Positions 32,081-42,013 are shown, counted from the first letter of the stretch. The stretch is 64,000 bases of DNA from Rhodocyclus gracilis (GCF_009617575.1 NZ_WIXJ01000001.1:124001-188000); one strand, 5' to 3'. Translations and numbers: made by a program. The notes: generated by a model from the sequence alone, not told the origin.

Positions 32081-33445
32081 TCAAACCAAGGCCCCCTCAC
32101 GCGCCGCTGCCGCAAAAACCTCCCACTGCCGGCAGGTCAGCGCCGCCATCTTGCTGGCTGCGTCGAGAAGTTCCTCCTGCCAATCGGTCGGCTGCGCGAA
32201 GGCAAGCAGGTCATCGGCCGTCGCGGCGCCCGAGTGTCCGGAGGCGCGCAGTTGATCCCAAGCCAGCAGGTGCCCCATGGTGATCGCCACCTCCTTGAGA
32301 CGGTCCAGCTTGTGGCCCCAGTCAGCGATGGCGACGCGGTCCTCCGCGCTTTGCAAGCCCTTGAGCAAAAAGGGAACCCCGGCCAGCTGTACGGGCTGTA
32401 AGAAGGCGTGGGTTGCTGCCTGCATGCGCCGCTGCACACCGACGACGCGACTCGCCTCGTCGGGCCACGACGGCTGCGCGATGCCGCGTCTCACCAAGGC
32501 AGGCCGCAGGGCAGAGGGCTTGGCTTCCTTGAGATCGAGCAGATAATTGCCGTCCGGCGAACCTTTGCCGGCGACGAGGATGACGTAGCGTTCGACACCG
32601 AGGCTGCCTGTCCCGGCGATGCGGCGCGCCACATCGTGCACGGCGAAAAACTCCGGAACCGGCTGCGTTGCGGCAAAGCGGTCCATGAATTCAGTCACCC
32701 GCGCCGTCTGCTCGGGGGATGCCGGCAAGAGCTTGCTGTCGTCGATCTTCAGGCGACGCTGATGTCCCTTGAGTATCGTCCGCTTGTCGAGAAAGCTCAC
32801 ACGGGTGCGCGATTGCAGGGCATCGAGCAAGGCCTTGACCAGCCCGCCCGATGTGTCGCGCTCGACCCACATAGGTTTGCCGTCGATCAGCGCGGCCCGA
32901 TAGGCGGCGAGGCAACTCCGGCTGACGGCCAAGGCCTCGGCGCGCGTCGCCTTGAGCGCGTCGGCACCGCATTGCAGGCTGGTGAGCAGACGCAGCATGT
33001 CCCAGGTCGCGGGGGCCAGCGCGGCTTCGTCGTAATCGTTGATATCGAAATAAACGAGCCGGTTGTCGGCCTTGTAGCTGCCGAAGTTCTCGAAGTGCAG
33101 GTCGCCGCAACTCCACGCCAGCGGCACATCACGAAACAGTGCCGAGTCCGGCAGGGCGTCGTAAAACAGGTGGCAAGCACCGCGCAAAAAAACAAAAGGG
33201 CTCTGCGCCATCTTGCTGTATTTGAGCGCCCGCAATGTGGGGTCGCGCCCGGCGTTCTGGCGGACGATTTCCGCCACGACATCGAGGGAAGCGGAGGCCA
33301 CATTCACGGCATGAGCCGCGTGCCCTGCGCTCTGCGCACTCGCCGCCTTCGCGGCAGATCCGGTGGTGAGCGGCACTGCGTTTCCGGCAGGCGACGTTGG
33401 CGCCGGCGACTCAGGCAAGGCCGGCGATGCCGGCGTATCGCTCAC
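32081..33445 (-). CDS. DUF2252 family protein
   Basis: 454 residues. It matches the DUF2252 family (SPFVFLRGACHLFY, GDLHFENFGSYK, YFDINDYDEAALAPxTWDMLR), which has a kinase-like fold; HFENFG and DINDYDE resemble the catalytic and metal loops of aminoglycoside/choline kinases. An Ala/Pro/Ser-rich N-terminus (1-50) precedes the domain. The ATG overlaps the phaR stop by four bases, so it is the last gene of the pha operon here. A storage-polymer role is inferred only from this coupling. Confidence 0.8.
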   Translation of the reverse strand: MSDTPASPALPESPAPTSPAGNAVPLTTGSAAKAASAQSAGHAAHAVNVASASLDVVAEIVRQNAGRDPTLRALKYSKMAQSPFVFLRGACHLFYDALPDSALFRDVPLAWSCGDLHFENFGSYKADNRLVYFDINDYDEAALAPATWDMLRLLTSLQCGADALKATRAEALAVSRSCLAAYRAALIDGKPMWVERDTSGGLVKALLDALQSRTRVSFLDKRTILKGHQRRLKIDDSKLLPASPEQTARVTEFMDRFAATQPVPEFFAVHDVARRIAGTGSLGVERYVILVAGKGSPDGNYLLDLKEAKPSALRPALVRRGIAQPSWPDEASRVVGVQRRMQAATHAFLQPVQLAGVPFLLKGLQSAEDRVAIADWGHKLDRLKEVAITMGHLLAWDQLRASGHSGAATADDLLAFAQPTDWQEELLDAASKMAALTCRQWEVFAAAAREGALV

Positions 33446-34014
33446 GACTCCGACTCAGGTTTCTTGCCAGGCTCCGGCGGCGGAAAACCGGGGAACTGAA
33501 TGCCGGTAAACATCGAGCGCGTCTGCTGCTGCAATTGATCCTGCATCTGCTGGAACATCTTGCGGCTCTGATCGACGTAGGCGCTCATCATGGTCTGCAT
33601 CGCCGGCCCCTGAAAGTTGAGGAACTGCGACCACATGTCCTGATGCAGCGGATGGTTCTCGCCGAAGGTGCCACGCGACTGCTCTTGCAGCTTCTGCTGA
33701 AAATCGGTGAACGCCTTGATATTCGTCTCAAGGTACTTGCCGACCATGCCCTGCATCGCATGGCCGTAAAAACGGATCATCTGCGCCAGCACGTCGGTCG
33801 AGAACAGCGGCAAACCGCCGCTTTCTTCTTCGAGAATGATCTGCAACAGGATGCTGCGCGTGATGTCTTCGCCCGTTTTCGCATCGACGACGCCAAACGC
33901 CTCGCCCGTGAGCACCATCGCCTTCACTTCGGCCAAGGTGATATAGGCGCTCGTCTTGGTGTCGTACAGACGGCGGTTGGGGTATTTCTTGATCAGACGC
34001 GACTTCTCCGTCAT
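33442..34014 (-). CDS. phaR: Polyhydroxyalkanoate synthesis regulator PhaR
   Basis: 190 residues: N-terminal PHB/PHA accumulation regulator DNA-binding domain (IKKYPNRRLYDTKTSAYITL), a PHB-binding middle domain, and a Gln/Met-rich C-terminus (QMQDQLQQQTRSMF). PhaR represses phasin and pha genes until it is titrated onto PHA granules. The start at 34014 (MTEKSRLIKKYPN) matches the family; a TTG 18 bp upstream is not used. A candidate operator lies at the phaC promoter. Confidence 0.93.
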   Translation of the reverse strand: MTEKSRLIKKYPNRRLYDTKTSAYITLAEVKAMVLTGEAFGVVDAKTGEDITRSILLQIILEEESGGLPLFSTDVLAQMIRFYGHAMQGMVGKYLETNIKAFTDFQQKLQEQSRGTFGENHPLHQDMWSQFLNFQGPAMQTMMSAYVDQSRKMFQQMQDQLQQQTRSMFTGIQFPGFPPPEPGKKPESES

Positions 34015-34105
34015 GACTGCGCTCGCTCTCAAAGGGTGAAAAACGCCGGGCGATTATAGCCCGCGCCGGACGGCGTGCCGGCGCGGGGCAGTGGCGTGTC
34101 GAAAC

Positions 34106-34846
34106 CTAGGCCATGTGCAGGCCGCCGTTGATGTTGAGCGTTGCGCCGGTCATGAAGGCAGCCGGTTCGGAGGCGAGATAGGCGACCAGGGCGCCGATTT
34201 CCTCGGGCTTGCCCAGTCGCTTCATGGGAATGGTATCGATGATCGCCTGCCGCACGTCCTCGCGGATCGCCATGACCATGTCGGTCCCGACGTAACCGGG
34301 GGCAATGGCATTGACCGTCACCCCCTTGGCCGCCAACTCCTGCGCCAGCGCCTTGGTGAACCCGATGCAGCCGGCCTTGGCGGCCGAATAGTTGGTCTGC
34401 CCCGCCTGCCCCTTGACGCCGTTGACCGACGAAATGTTGATGATGCGCCCCCAGCCGCGCTCGGCCATCTTCGGCGAAATCGTGTGGGTAACGTTAAACA
34501 GGCTGTTCAGATTGGTCTCGATGACGGCATTCCACTGCCCCACCTCCATCTTCGGGAAAAAGCGGTCGCGCGTGATACCGGCATTGTTCACGAGGATATC
34601 GACAGGCCCCACCTGCGCCTCGATCGCCACGACCATCGCCGCACAGGCCTCGTAGTTCGACACGTCGGCGCCAAAAAGCGGGATATCGAGACCTTCCGCC
34701 TTGCGCGCCTCAAGCCAAGGCGCGACGGCCGGATCGCCGGGGAAATAATTGCCGACCACGCGATGACCGGCTTTCAGCAGTTCCTTACAGATGGCGGTAC
34801 CGAGACCGCCGACCGCGCCAGTAACGAGAGCAATGCGTTGCGTCAT
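34106..34846 (-). CDS. phaB: Acetoacetyl-CoA reductase PhaB
   Basis: 246-residue short-chain dehydrogenase reducing acetoacetyl-CoA to (R)-3-hydroxybutyryl-CoA with NADPH for PHA synthesis. TGAVGGLGTAI cofactor loop, NNAG(I)TRD, catalytic Ser/Tyr/Lys in INISSVNGxxGQxGQTNYSAAKAG, and C-terminal GGLHMA are present. It lies 60 bp downstream of phaC. The thiolase phaA is not in this window. Confidence 0.95.
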   Translation of the reverse strand: MTQRIALVTGAVGGLGTAICKELLKAGHRVVGNYFPGDPAVAPWLEARKAEGLDIPLFGADVSNYEACAAMVVAIEAQVGPVDILVNNAGITRDRFFPKMEVGQWNAVIETNLNSLFNVTHTISPKMAERGWGRIINISSVNGVKGQAGQTNYSAAKAGCIGFTKALAQELAAKGVTVNAIAPGYVGTDMVMAIREDVRQAIIDTIPMKRLGKPEEIGALVAYLASEPAAFMTGATLNINGGLHMA

Positions 34847-34906
34847 GGTGGGCTTACCTTTCTATCGAAGGGAAAAGAAAAAAACGGGAAAAACATTTGC
34901 CATCGT

Positions 34907-36598
34907 TCACGCCGGCTCCCGCACATAGCGCCCCGGCGCCGGCTCGCGCGGCGGGTAGCGCGAACTGCCCAGCGCCGTACGCGCCGCACGTTCGCCGCCG
35001 GTGTGCTGGCGAAACCAGCCGCTCCAGTCGTTCCACCAACTACCGCAATTCTCCGTCGCCGCCGCCAGCCACTCGTCGGGCTGCGCCGGCAGCGCCGGAT
35101 TGAGCCAATAGCTGCGCCGGTTGCGACGCGCAGGATTGACGACGCCGGCAATATGGCCGCTGGCGCCGAGCACGAAGCGCGTCGGCCCGCCCAGCAGGTG
35201 CGCGCTGCGATACGCGCCGTGCCAAGGCACGATGTGATCTTCGCGCGCGGCCAGCACATACGTCGGCAAACACACGGCAGAAAGATCGACCGGCACCCCG
35301 CACATGCGCAGCCGCCCCGGCTCCCGCAGGGCGTTCTCGTGATAGAGATGGCGCATGTACCAGCAGGCGAATGGCCCCGGCAGATTGGTGCTGTCGGCGT
35401 TCCAGAACAGCAGGTCGAACGCCGGCGGCGAGCGCCCCAAGAGATAGTTGTTGGCGACGTAGTGCCAGACGAGATCGTTGGCGCGCAGCGCCGAGAAAAC
35501 GCCCGCCAGCTCTGACGCTGGCAAAAGCCCTCCCTGCCCGATCGCCTGTTCACGCGCCGCCAGTGCCGCCTCGTCGATGAATAGGGACAATTCGCCAGCC
35601 TCGGAAAAATCCAGCAAGGTGGTCAGAAGTGTCAGGCTGGCGACCGGCGCTTCGCCTCGCGCCGCGAGAACGGCGAGCGTACTCGCCAGCAAGGTGCCGC
35701 CGACACAAAACCCCAGCGCGTTCACGTCCTCGCCCCGACAAATGGCTCGAACCGCCCGCAGCGCCGCCAGCGGCCCGAGACGCACGTAATCGTCCCAGCC
35801 GAGATGCCCCTGCGCCGCACTGACGTTGCGCCAGGAGACAAGAAACACCGTATTGCCCTGCTCGACGGCATGACGGACGAAGGAGTTCTGCGCCTGCAAA
35901 TCGAGGATGTAGAACTTGTTGATGCATGGCGGCACCATCAGCAATGGCCGCCGTGCAACGCGCCGCGTCAGCGGCGCGTACTGGATCAGCTGGATCAGCT
36001 CGTTTTCGAAGACGACGCTGCCCGGCGTCGCCGCCACGTTCTCCCCAAGCGAAAACGCCGCTTCGTCGCACGTCGTGATGCGCCCCCGCGCGATGTCGTC
36101 GAGCAGATGCCGGATTCCCTCATTGATGCTCTCGCCCTGTGTCTCTAGCGCGCGCTGCATGAATTCCGGGTTCGTCAGCGCAAAATTCGCCGGCGACATG
36201 GCGTCAACATACTGGCGAACCAGAAAGCACAGCCGCTGCTGCGACTTGGCGTCCGGGAACGGCACCAGTTCGGCGAGAGCGTGCAGAAACTCAGCCAGCA
36301 GCAGATAGGATCGCCGCAAATAGTCGAACACGGGATGCGAAACCCATGCGGTGGCGGCAAATCGCCGGTCATCCGCCGCCCCGCCCGTCTGCGGCAGAGG
36401 CTCGCCAGCCAGCAGTGCATTCAGCAAGGCCCACTGCCGCTCGATATACGCCTGGCGCAGCTGATGCAGACGCTGCGCATCAATACCCGCGGCCGCCACA
36501 TCTCCCGCCATCAGCCGCAGCAACTCGCCGACCAACGCCTGTCCCGCCAGCACGAAGCCTTGCAAGGCAGGGAAACCGGGGGGCGGCAAAGGCGACAT
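34907..36598 (-). CDS. phaC: Class I poly(3-hydroxyalkanoate) synthase PhaC
   Basis: 563-residue polymerase joining 3-hydroxyacyl-CoA into PHA on the granule surface. Lipase-like box GFCVGGT holds the nucleophile Cys (about 296). The catalytic Asp is about 453 (AAREDHIVPW) and the His about 480 (GASGHIAGV). N-terminal FVLxNPExMQRAL and NKFYILDLxxxNSFVRHAVEQG blocks are typical of class I. First gene of phaC-phaB-phaR-DUF2252. The length is normal. Confidence 0.95.
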   Translation of the reverse strand: MSPLPPPGFPALQGFVLAGQALVGELLRLMAGDVAAAGIDAQRLHQLRQAYIERQWALLNALLAGEPLPQTGGAADDRRFAATAWVSHPVFDYLRRSYLLLAEFLHALAELVPFPDAKSQQRLCFLVRQYVDAMSPANFALTNPEFMQRALETQGESINEGIRHLLDDIARGRITTCDEAAFSLGENVAATPGSVVFENELIQLIQYAPLTRRVARRPLLMVPPCINKFYILDLQAQNSFVRHAVEQGNTVFLVSWRNVSAAQGHLGWDDYVRLGPLAALRAVRAICRGEDVNALGFCVGGTLLASTLAVLAARGEAPVASLTLLTTLLDFSEAGELSLFIDEAALAAREQAIGQGGLLPASELAGVFSALRANDLVWHYVANNYLLGRSPPAFDLLFWNADSTNLPGPFACWYMRHLYHENALREPGRLRMCGVPVDLSAVCLPTYVLAAREDHIVPWHGAYRSAHLLGGPTRFVLGASGHIAGVVNPARRNRRSYWLNPALPAQPDEWLAAATENCGSWWNDWSGWFRQHTGGERAARTALGSSRYPPREPAPGRYVREPA

Positions 36599-36770
36599 GA
36601 GGCTTCCTTCTGGCGAGGGGGAAGTCTGACACCCCCCGGCGATCCTGTTGCCGGATCAGCGTCAGCGAGTCATGGGGCTTGCGTGGGCAAGGAGGAGTGC
36701 CGAATCTGGCGGTTGCAGCGGTCGCCCGGATCGTGAAGCGGAGTTCTGTGGAATGCGGCGTCTCACGACA

Positions 36771-36809
36771 TGTGCATGCGATTCTGCATTGCACCATGGG
36801 CAGTGTCAA
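36771..36809 (-). promoter_or_regulatory. phaC promoter with overlapping candidate PhaR operator
   Basis: Minus-strand -35 TTGACA (36804-36809, perfect), 17-bp spacer, -10 CAGAAT (36781-36786). The core overlaps CTGC-ATT-GCAC (36784-36794), one base from the CTGC-N3-GCAG form reported for PhaR binding; a second TGCA core lies at 36771-36779. Transcription would start about 175 bp before phaC. Repressor overlap is inferred. Confidence 0.5.
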
Positions 36810-36847
36810 TGCGACCGGCGACGGGCGATTCAGGGATAATGGCGCCC

Positions 36848-37072
36848 ATGTATATCGTCGCGATCGCCTGGCTTTACGTCACCGTGCTGATGGCCCTCAC
36901 CGAGCATTCGGTGGTGGCCGGCGTGCTGACCTTCGTCTTCTACGGCCTGTTGCCGACCGCCCTACTCATTTTCATCACGGGCGGCCCGACGCGGCGACGC
37001 CGGCGTCTACTCAAAGCCGCCGAGCAAAGCGCCGACGAGAGCGATGGACGAGACACCCAGCGCGATCAATAG
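36848..37072 (+). CDS. Small two-helix membrane protein, unknown function
   Basis: 74 residues with two hydrophobic segments (about 1-16 and 22-44, with VVAGVLTFVFYGLLPTALLIF) and a charged Arg-rich tail. ATG 36848 has AGGG 12 bp upstream; ATG 36839 is an alternative. The 3' end overlaps the convergent ZIP gene by 66 bp. Similar short proteins are common in betaproteobacteria, but I know no function. Confidence 0.5.
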   Translation: MYIVAIAWLYVTVLMALTEHSVVAGVLTFVFYGLLPTALLIFITGGPTRRRRRLLKAAEQSADESDGRDTQRDQ

Positions 37073-37786
37073 GCTCTGCTGCACAGTGGCACGCAACTCC
37101 GCCCGCCGGTGCAGCCCCGGGATAAGGTCGGCGACGGCAACGTAGATCATGCTCGCCGCTGCCAGCGCCAACAGGGTCGGCGTAAAGTCGCGCGCCGTGC
37201 CAAGCGTGGTGTAGGCGAGCAAGGCGCCGACCAGCGTCGCCAGACTGGACAGCAGATTGAAGGCGAGCGCGCGGGCCCGGCTGTAGCCGGAATTGATCAG
37301 GACGACGAAATCGCCCAGTTCCTGCGGGATTTCGTGCGCGATGATCGCCAGCGAGGTGACGATGCCAAGCTGCGTGCTTTCCAGAAAGGCGGCAGCGATC
37401 AGCACGCCATCGACGAAGTTGTGGAAGGAATCGCCGATCAGGATCATCAGCCCCGAGCGGCCATGATCATGTCCGGCGTGGTCGGTGTGCGGCGCGTGCG
37501 TTTCGCAATGCTCGTGGTGGCAATGCCGCCAGAGCACCAGCTTTTCGAGCAGGAAGAAAAGGAAAATCCCGCCAAGAACGGTGGCCGTCGTGCGCTCGAT
37601 GTTGCCGTGCTCAAGAGCATGCGGCAGCAGTTCGAGGAAAGCCGCCCCGAGCAAGGCGCCGATGGCGTAAGAGACGAGCGCCGACACCGTCGCCGGCGAA
37701 AACTGGCGCACGATCGCTGCGGCGCCGAGCACGCTGAGCGCCCCGCCGCCAAAGCTCATCAGCAGAATCCAGCCGAGGGTTGACAT
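37007..37786 (-). CDS. ZIP-family divalent metal transporter
   Basis: 259-residue ZIP transporter (zinc/iron/manganese uptake) with eight expected helices. A His-rich cytoplasmic loop ([21 protein letters not shown]) sits between helices 3 and 4; metal-site helices have [16 protein letters not shown] and [12 protein letters not shown]. Start chosen at 37786 ([10 protein letters not shown]) because the upstream in-frame ATG at 37813 overlaps a perfect minus-strand -10 hexamer TATAAT (37812-37817) and would be too close to the transcript start. Confidence 0.9.
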   Translation of the reverse strand: MSTLGWILLMSFGGGALSVLGAAAIVRQFSPATVSALVSYAIGALLGAAFLELLPHALEHGNIERTTATVLGGIFLFFLLEKLVLWRHCHHEHCETHAPHTDHAGHDHGRSGLMILIGDSFHNFVDGVLIAAAFLESTQLGIVTSLAIIAHEIPQELGDFVVLINSGYSRARALAFNLLSSLATLVGALLAYTTLGTARDFTPTLLALAAASMIYVAVADLIPGLHRRAELRATVQQSLLIALGVSSIALVGALLGGFE

Positions 37787-37863
37787 ATCGGTGTGGCCGA
37801 GAAAACGCGACATTATACGGGCATCCTTTACAATGTCCGCTTTTCAGCCTTCTCCCCCGAGCC

Positions 37864-39255
37864 ATGATCCGCACCCGTTTCGCCCCCAGCCCCACCGGCT
37901 ATCTGCACATCGGCGGCGCCCGCACGGCGCTTTTTTCGTGGGCGTTTGCCCGTCACCACGGCGGCAAATTCGTTCTGCGCATCGAAGATACGGACGTCGC
38001 CCGCTCGACGCCGGAGGCCGTTCAGGCCATTCTCGACGGCATGAACTGGCTCGGCCTCGACTGGGACGAAGGCCCCTTCTACCAGATGCAGCGCATGGAT
38101 CGCTACAAGGCGGTCATCCAGCAAATGCTTGAGGCGGGCACCGCCTACTACTGCTACACGACGCCCGAAGAACTGGAAAAAACCCGCGAACGGCAACGCG
38201 CCATGGGGCTGAAGCCCCGCTACGACGGCCGCTGGCGGCCGCAGCCGGGCAAATCCCTGCCGACGCCGCCGGCAGGTGTACAGCCCGTCGTCCGCTTCTG
38301 TAACCCGACCGAGGGTGTGGTGGCATGGGACGACCTCGTCAAAGGCCGTATCGAAATCGCCAATGCCGAACTCGACGATCTGATCATCGCCCGGGCCGAC
38401 GGCACGCCGACCTACAACTTCTGTGTCGTCGTCGACGACTGGGACATGGCGATCTCGCACGTGATTCGCGGTGACGACCACGTCAACAACACGCCCCGCC
38501 AGATCAACATTCTCAAGGCACTGGGTGCGACGCCGCCGCAGTACGCGCACCTGTCGATGATCCTCGGCGACGACGGGCAAAAGCTCTCCAAGCGCCACGG
38601 CGCTGTCAGCGTCATGCAATACGACGAAGACGGCTACCTGCCGGAAGCCGTGCTCAACTACCTCGCCCGCCTCGGCTGGTCGCACGGTGACGAAGAAGTC
38701 TTCACGCTCGCGCAGTTCTGCGAATGGTTCGAACTCGACCGCATCACGCCATCGGCCGCTCAGTTCAATACCGAAAAGCTCAACTGGCTGAACGCACACT
38801 ACCTGCGCCAGCTTGATAACGAACGACTCGCCGCCCTGCTCGCCCCGCGCCTCGCCACGCTGGGCGTGACCGTGAGCAACGCACCCGCCCTCGCCGACGT
38901 GATCGCCCTCTACAAGGAACGCGTCTCGACGCTGAATGAGTTCGCCGAAGCGGCCGCGATGTTCTATCGCGAACCGGAGCCGTCTGCCGAATTGCTGGCC
39001 CAGCACATCACTACCGAGAGCCGTCCGCTCATCGCCGACTTTCTCGCGGGCGCGCGCGAAGTCGCCTGGGAAGCGCCGGCAATTGGCGTCTTGATCAAGG
39101 CAACCGTCACCGCGCACGGCCTGAAAATGCCGAAGCTGGCGATGCCTCTGCGCGTGCTGCTGACAGGCCAAACGCACACGCCGTCGGTCGACGCCGTCGT
39201 CGCTGTATTCCCGCGCGAAGTCGTCGTCGCACGTCTGGAAAAAGCACTCGCCTGA
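37864..39255 (+). CDS. gltX: Glutamyl-tRNA synthetase
   Basis: 463-residue class I aminoacyl-tRNA synthetase charging tRNA-Glu. The HIGH-type motif is YLHIGGART (12-20) and the KMSKS-type motif is KLSKRHGA (about 240-247); it has full bacterial length. ATG 37864 gives the canonical start [19 protein letters not shown] hexamer at 37829-37834 with a poor -35 may be its promoter. tRNA-Glu itself is encoded about 370 bp downstream. Confidence 0.96.
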   Translation: MIRTRFAPSPTGYLHIGGARTALFSWAFARHHGGKFVLRIEDTDVARSTPEAVQAILDGMNWLGLDWDEGPFYQMQRMDRYKAVIQQMLEAGTAYYCYTTPEELEKTRERQRAMGLKPRYDGRWRPQPGKSLPTPPAGVQPVVRFCNPTEGVVAWDDLVKGRIEIANAELDDLIIARADGTPTYNFCVVVDDWDMAISHVIRGDDHVNNTPRQINILKALGATPPQYAHLSMILGDDGQKLSKRHGAVSVMQYDEDGYLPEAVLNYLARLGWSHGDEEVFTLAQFCEWFELDRITPSAAQFNTEKLNWLNAHYLRQLDNERLAALLAPRLATLGVTVSNAPALADVIALYKERVSTLNEFAEAAAMFYREPEPSAELLAQHITTESRPLIADFLAGAREVAWEAPAIGVLIKATVTAHGLKMPKLAMPLRVLLTGQTHTPSVDAVVAVFPREVVVARLEKALA

Positions 39256-39273
39256 GCCTGAACAAGCCTCTCA

Positions 39274-39306
39274 CCGCGCCGCCAATCCGTGCGAATGGCG
39301 GCGCGG
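39274..39306 (+). terminator. GC-rich hairpin after gltX
   Basis: Perfect 11-bp inverted repeat CCGCGCCGCCA (39274-39284) / TGGCGGCGCGG (39296-39306), 18 bp after the gltX stop. It has no T-run, so it may be a transcript-end stabiliser or Rho-assisted terminator. Confidence 0.45.
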
Positions 39307-39442
39307 CGTGACGAAACACCGGCGCGCCAATTCACGACTCCGCGCGCGAGCCAGGCGCAGCCTCAAAATTCACTCCGCCGCCCCGGACGAAGAGCGCAAA
39401 AACCGCGGCGAAAATCAAGGCAAAACCGGGAATTTTTCGCGC

Positions 39443-39471
39443 TTTACACCGCCCCCTCGGCTCCCTATAAT
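39443..39471 (+). promoter_or_regulatory. tRNA operon promoter (sigma-70)
   Basis: -35 TTTACA (39443-39448), 17-bp spacer, perfect -10 TATAAT (39466-39471), then a GC-rich discriminator GCGCGC typical of growth-rate/ppGpp-controlled stable-RNA promoters. Transcription would start about 8 bp before tRNA-Ala. Confidence 0.85.
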
Positions 39472-39486
39472 GCGCGCTTCCTTCGG

Positions 39487-39562
<76 letters not shown>

Positions 39563-39622
39563 CCAAAAGGAACGGCCGGTCACCCGCCGCCAACGACGTC
39601 AGTTGTAGCCGACCTCGTTCGC

Positions 39623-39698
39623 GTCCCCATCGTCTAGAGGCCTAGGACACCGCCCTTTCACGGCGATAACCGGGGTTCGAATCCCCGTGGGGACGCCA
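39623..39698 (+). tRNA. tRNA-Glu (anticodon TTC)
   Basis: 76 nt with an encoded CCA. Acceptor GTCCCCA / TGGGGAC, anticodon loop CTTTCAC, T-arm CGGGGTTCGAATCCCCG. 60 bp after tRNA-Ala, so co-transcribed from the promoter at 39443. Confidence 0.96.
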
Positions 39699-39708
39699 TC
39701 CGCATTCG

Positions 39709-39745
39709 AAAAAAGCGCTGATTCTCACGAATTAGCGCTTTTTTT
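39709..39745 (+). terminator. Rho-independent terminator of the tRNA operon
   Basis: 11-bp stem AGCGCTGATTC (39714-39724) / GAATTAGCGCT (39729-39739, one G-T) with loop TCAC, flanked by an A-run and followed by T7. The flanks make it bidirectional, and it may also serve the convergent GGDEF/EAL gene. Confidence 0.9.
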
Positions 39746-39793
39746 ATCACCACGCCCCACAACAGCCCAAGCGAACGGGTGCGAGAAGCGCGA

Positions 39794-42013
39794 TCAGCCG
39801 ACGCGCTTGCCCTCCAGAAAAGCCCGCGCATCTTCCGGGCTCAGGGGCTTGGCGATGAGGAACCCCTGAAACTCGTCGCAGCCATACGCCGCCAATTGCT
39901 CCAGCTGGCGAGGGTTCTCGACACCTTCGGCGACGATCCGCAGGTGCAAGCAGCGCCCCAGCGCAATGATGCTGCGCGGAATGGCCATGGCCTCGCCGCC
40001 TTGCTCGCAGTCGGTCACGAACGAACGGTCGATCTTGACGATATCAATGGGCAAGCGGCGCAGATACGTCAGCGACGAATAGCCCGTACCAAAATCGTCC
40101 AGCGCAATACGCGCGCCCAGTGCGCGCAACGACTCGATGATCGTCATCGTTTGTGAGAGGTCGCCGAGCAGTGCGCTCTCGGTGATCTCCAGTTCCAGCC
40201 TTGCAGCGGGCAGACCGGTTTCGGCGAGAATCGCCTCGACGCGTGCTGCGAGATGCGGATCGCGAAAGAGCCGTGGCGACAGGTTGACCGCCACCGACAC
40301 CGGCAAAGGCCACGACACCGCCTCCTGACAGGCTCGCCGCAGCACGAAATCGGTCATCGACTCGATCAGCCCCGTCTCTTCGGCCAGGGGAATGAAGCGC
40401 TCGGGAGAAATTGGCCCTAGCTCGGCGCTATTCCAGCGCATCAAGGCTTCAAAGCCACAGGGAACGCCGTAGGGATCGATCTTCGGCTGATACGCCACCG
40501 ATAGCTCATTCGCCTCCTGCGCGCGCCGCAGCGCTGAGTCCAGGGCCAGACGCTGGTGCGCGGCCGTATTCATTTCGCGGGTGAAAAACTGGAACTGCCC
40601 TTTACCCAGCGCCTTGGCGTGGTGCATCGCGGCATTGGCATGACGCAACAGCGTCCCGATATCGTCGCCGTTCTCCGGGTACAGGCTGACGCCGATGCTG
40701 CAATTGACGCGCAGTTCTCGCCCGTCGATGAAGAGTGGCTCGCTGATGGCGCGTTGCACGCGCTCAAGCGTGCCCATCGTGTGGTGCAAACCGGAATGTT
40801 CGGCGAGGACGAGCACAAACTCGTCGCCGCCATAACGGGCAACCGTATCGATGGCGCGCAAGGCCTCGCGCAAGCGCTGCGCCATGCGGATGATGAGCGT
40901 ATCGCCCGCCGCGTGGCCGAGGCTGTCATTGACGTATTTGAAGTTATCGAGATCGACAAAGGCCGTCACCACGCGTGAGCTGCCGCGCTTGGCCGCCGAT
41001 ATCGCCTGATGGAGGCGGTCGCGCAGGAGCGTGCGGTTCGGCAAACCGGTCAGCAGATCGTGCGTCGCCTGATGTTCCAGGCGCGCCTGATATTCGCGGC
41101 GCTCGGTCACGTTTTCAACGGTGCCTTCGTAGTAGAGCAGGCTGCCCGCCGCGTCGTGGACGGCGTGCGCGTTCTCGGCAATCCAGATGCGCGTACCGTC
41201 GGCGCGATAGACCTCGGAGACGAAATCGATCACCCGTCCCTCTTCGCGGATGAGACGAGCAAATTCCTCGCGCCGCGCCGGATCGACGTACAGACGCTCG
41301 GCGATGTTGCGCAGACTGGCCACCAGTGCGCTCGGCGAGGCGTAGCCATAGAGTTTGGCCAACGCCTGATTGGCCGCCAGATAGCGGCCATCGCGGGTGG
41401 TCCGGAACATGCCGACGACGAGATTCTCGAACATGCTGCGAAAGCGCCATTCGGCGTCGTCGCGCCGGCGCTCGCTGGCGACCTGCTCGCTGTCGTCCTC
41501 GATCAGCGCCTCGACCAGCCATTCGTCCGCCGGCGGGAGGGCAACGCCGTCGGCCGTGACCGTGCGCTGCGCCGCGGCGCGCTGGTGACGCGAGCGACTT
41601 TTTTCTGCGCGCAGTACGACGCCGCTTTCGCGCACGCGATGCACGCTGCCATCGCGCCGGCGCAACGAATAGCGCACACGGTAGCGTTCACCTTCGCCAA
41701 CGGCGGCAATTTCGGCACGCACGCGCTCCCGCTCATCGGGCAGGATCAGTTGATCGTGCGCAATCCCCGCCACCGCTCCGGTCGCGCCATCGCCCCACAG
41801 CAATTCGGCGACGGCGTAGCCGGTCAGCGCTTCACTCCGGTGGCTGACGAAATAGAAGGCGCCGCTATCGCGCCCGTAGCGAACCAGCAGCCCGTCCACG
41901 GCCGCCAGCGGCACCTGACACTCCTCGCAGCGCGTCGCCTTGGGCAGCGCTACCGACCTGCGCAAATCCATCGACGCCTTCGTCCCCACACTCATATACC
42001 CGCGCGACCGCAT
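39794..42013 (-). CDS. PAS-GGDEF-EAL c-di-GMP protein
   Basis: 739 residues: a PAS-like module near the N-terminus, a second PAS/PAC (about 185-310; FENLVVGMFRTTRDGRYLAANQALA), GGDEF (about 315-480) with intact YGGDEF and RAID inhibitory site, then EAL (about 490-739) with FEALMRW, AVNLSP, LEITES, DDFGTGYSS, KIDRSF and AEGVEN all intact. Both diguanylate cyclase and phosphodiesterase activity are possible. Start 42013 is preferred since GAGGGG lies 5 bp upstream; 41995 is an alternative. No membrane segment. Confidence 0.9.
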   Translation of the reverse strand: MRSRGYMSVGTKASMDLRRSVALPKATRCEECQVPLAAVDGLLVRYGRDSGAFYFVSHRSEALTGYAVAELLWGDGATGAVAGIAHDQLILPDERERVRAEIAAVGEGERYRVRYSLRRRDGSVHRVRESGVVLRAEKSRSRHQRAAAQRTVTADGVALPPADEWLVEALIEDDSEQVASERRRDDAEWRFRSMFENLVVGMFRTTRDGRYLAANQALAKLYGYASPSALVASLRNIAERLYVDPARREEFARLIREEGRVIDFVSEVYRADGTRIWIAENAHAVHDAAGSLLYYEGTVENVTERREYQARLEHQATHDLLTGLPNRTLLRDRLHQAISAAKRGSSRVVTAFVDLDNFKYVNDSLGHAAGDTLIIRMAQRLREALRAIDTVARYGGDEFVLVLAEHSGLHHTMGTLERVQRAISEPLFIDGRELRVNCSIGVSLYPENGDDIGTLLRHANAAMHHAKALGKGQFQFFTREMNTAAHQRLALDSALRRAQEANELSVAYQPKIDPYGVPCGFEALMRWNSAELGPISPERFIPLAEETGLIESMTDFVLRRACQEAVSWPLPVSVAVNLSPRLFRDPHLAARVEAILAETGLPAARLELEITESALLGDLSQTMTIIESLRALGARIALDDFGTGYSSLTYLRRLPIDIVKIDRSFVTDCEQGGEAMAIPRSIIALGRCLHLRIVAEGVENPRQLEQLAAYGCDEFQGFLIAKPLSPEDARAFLEGKRVG

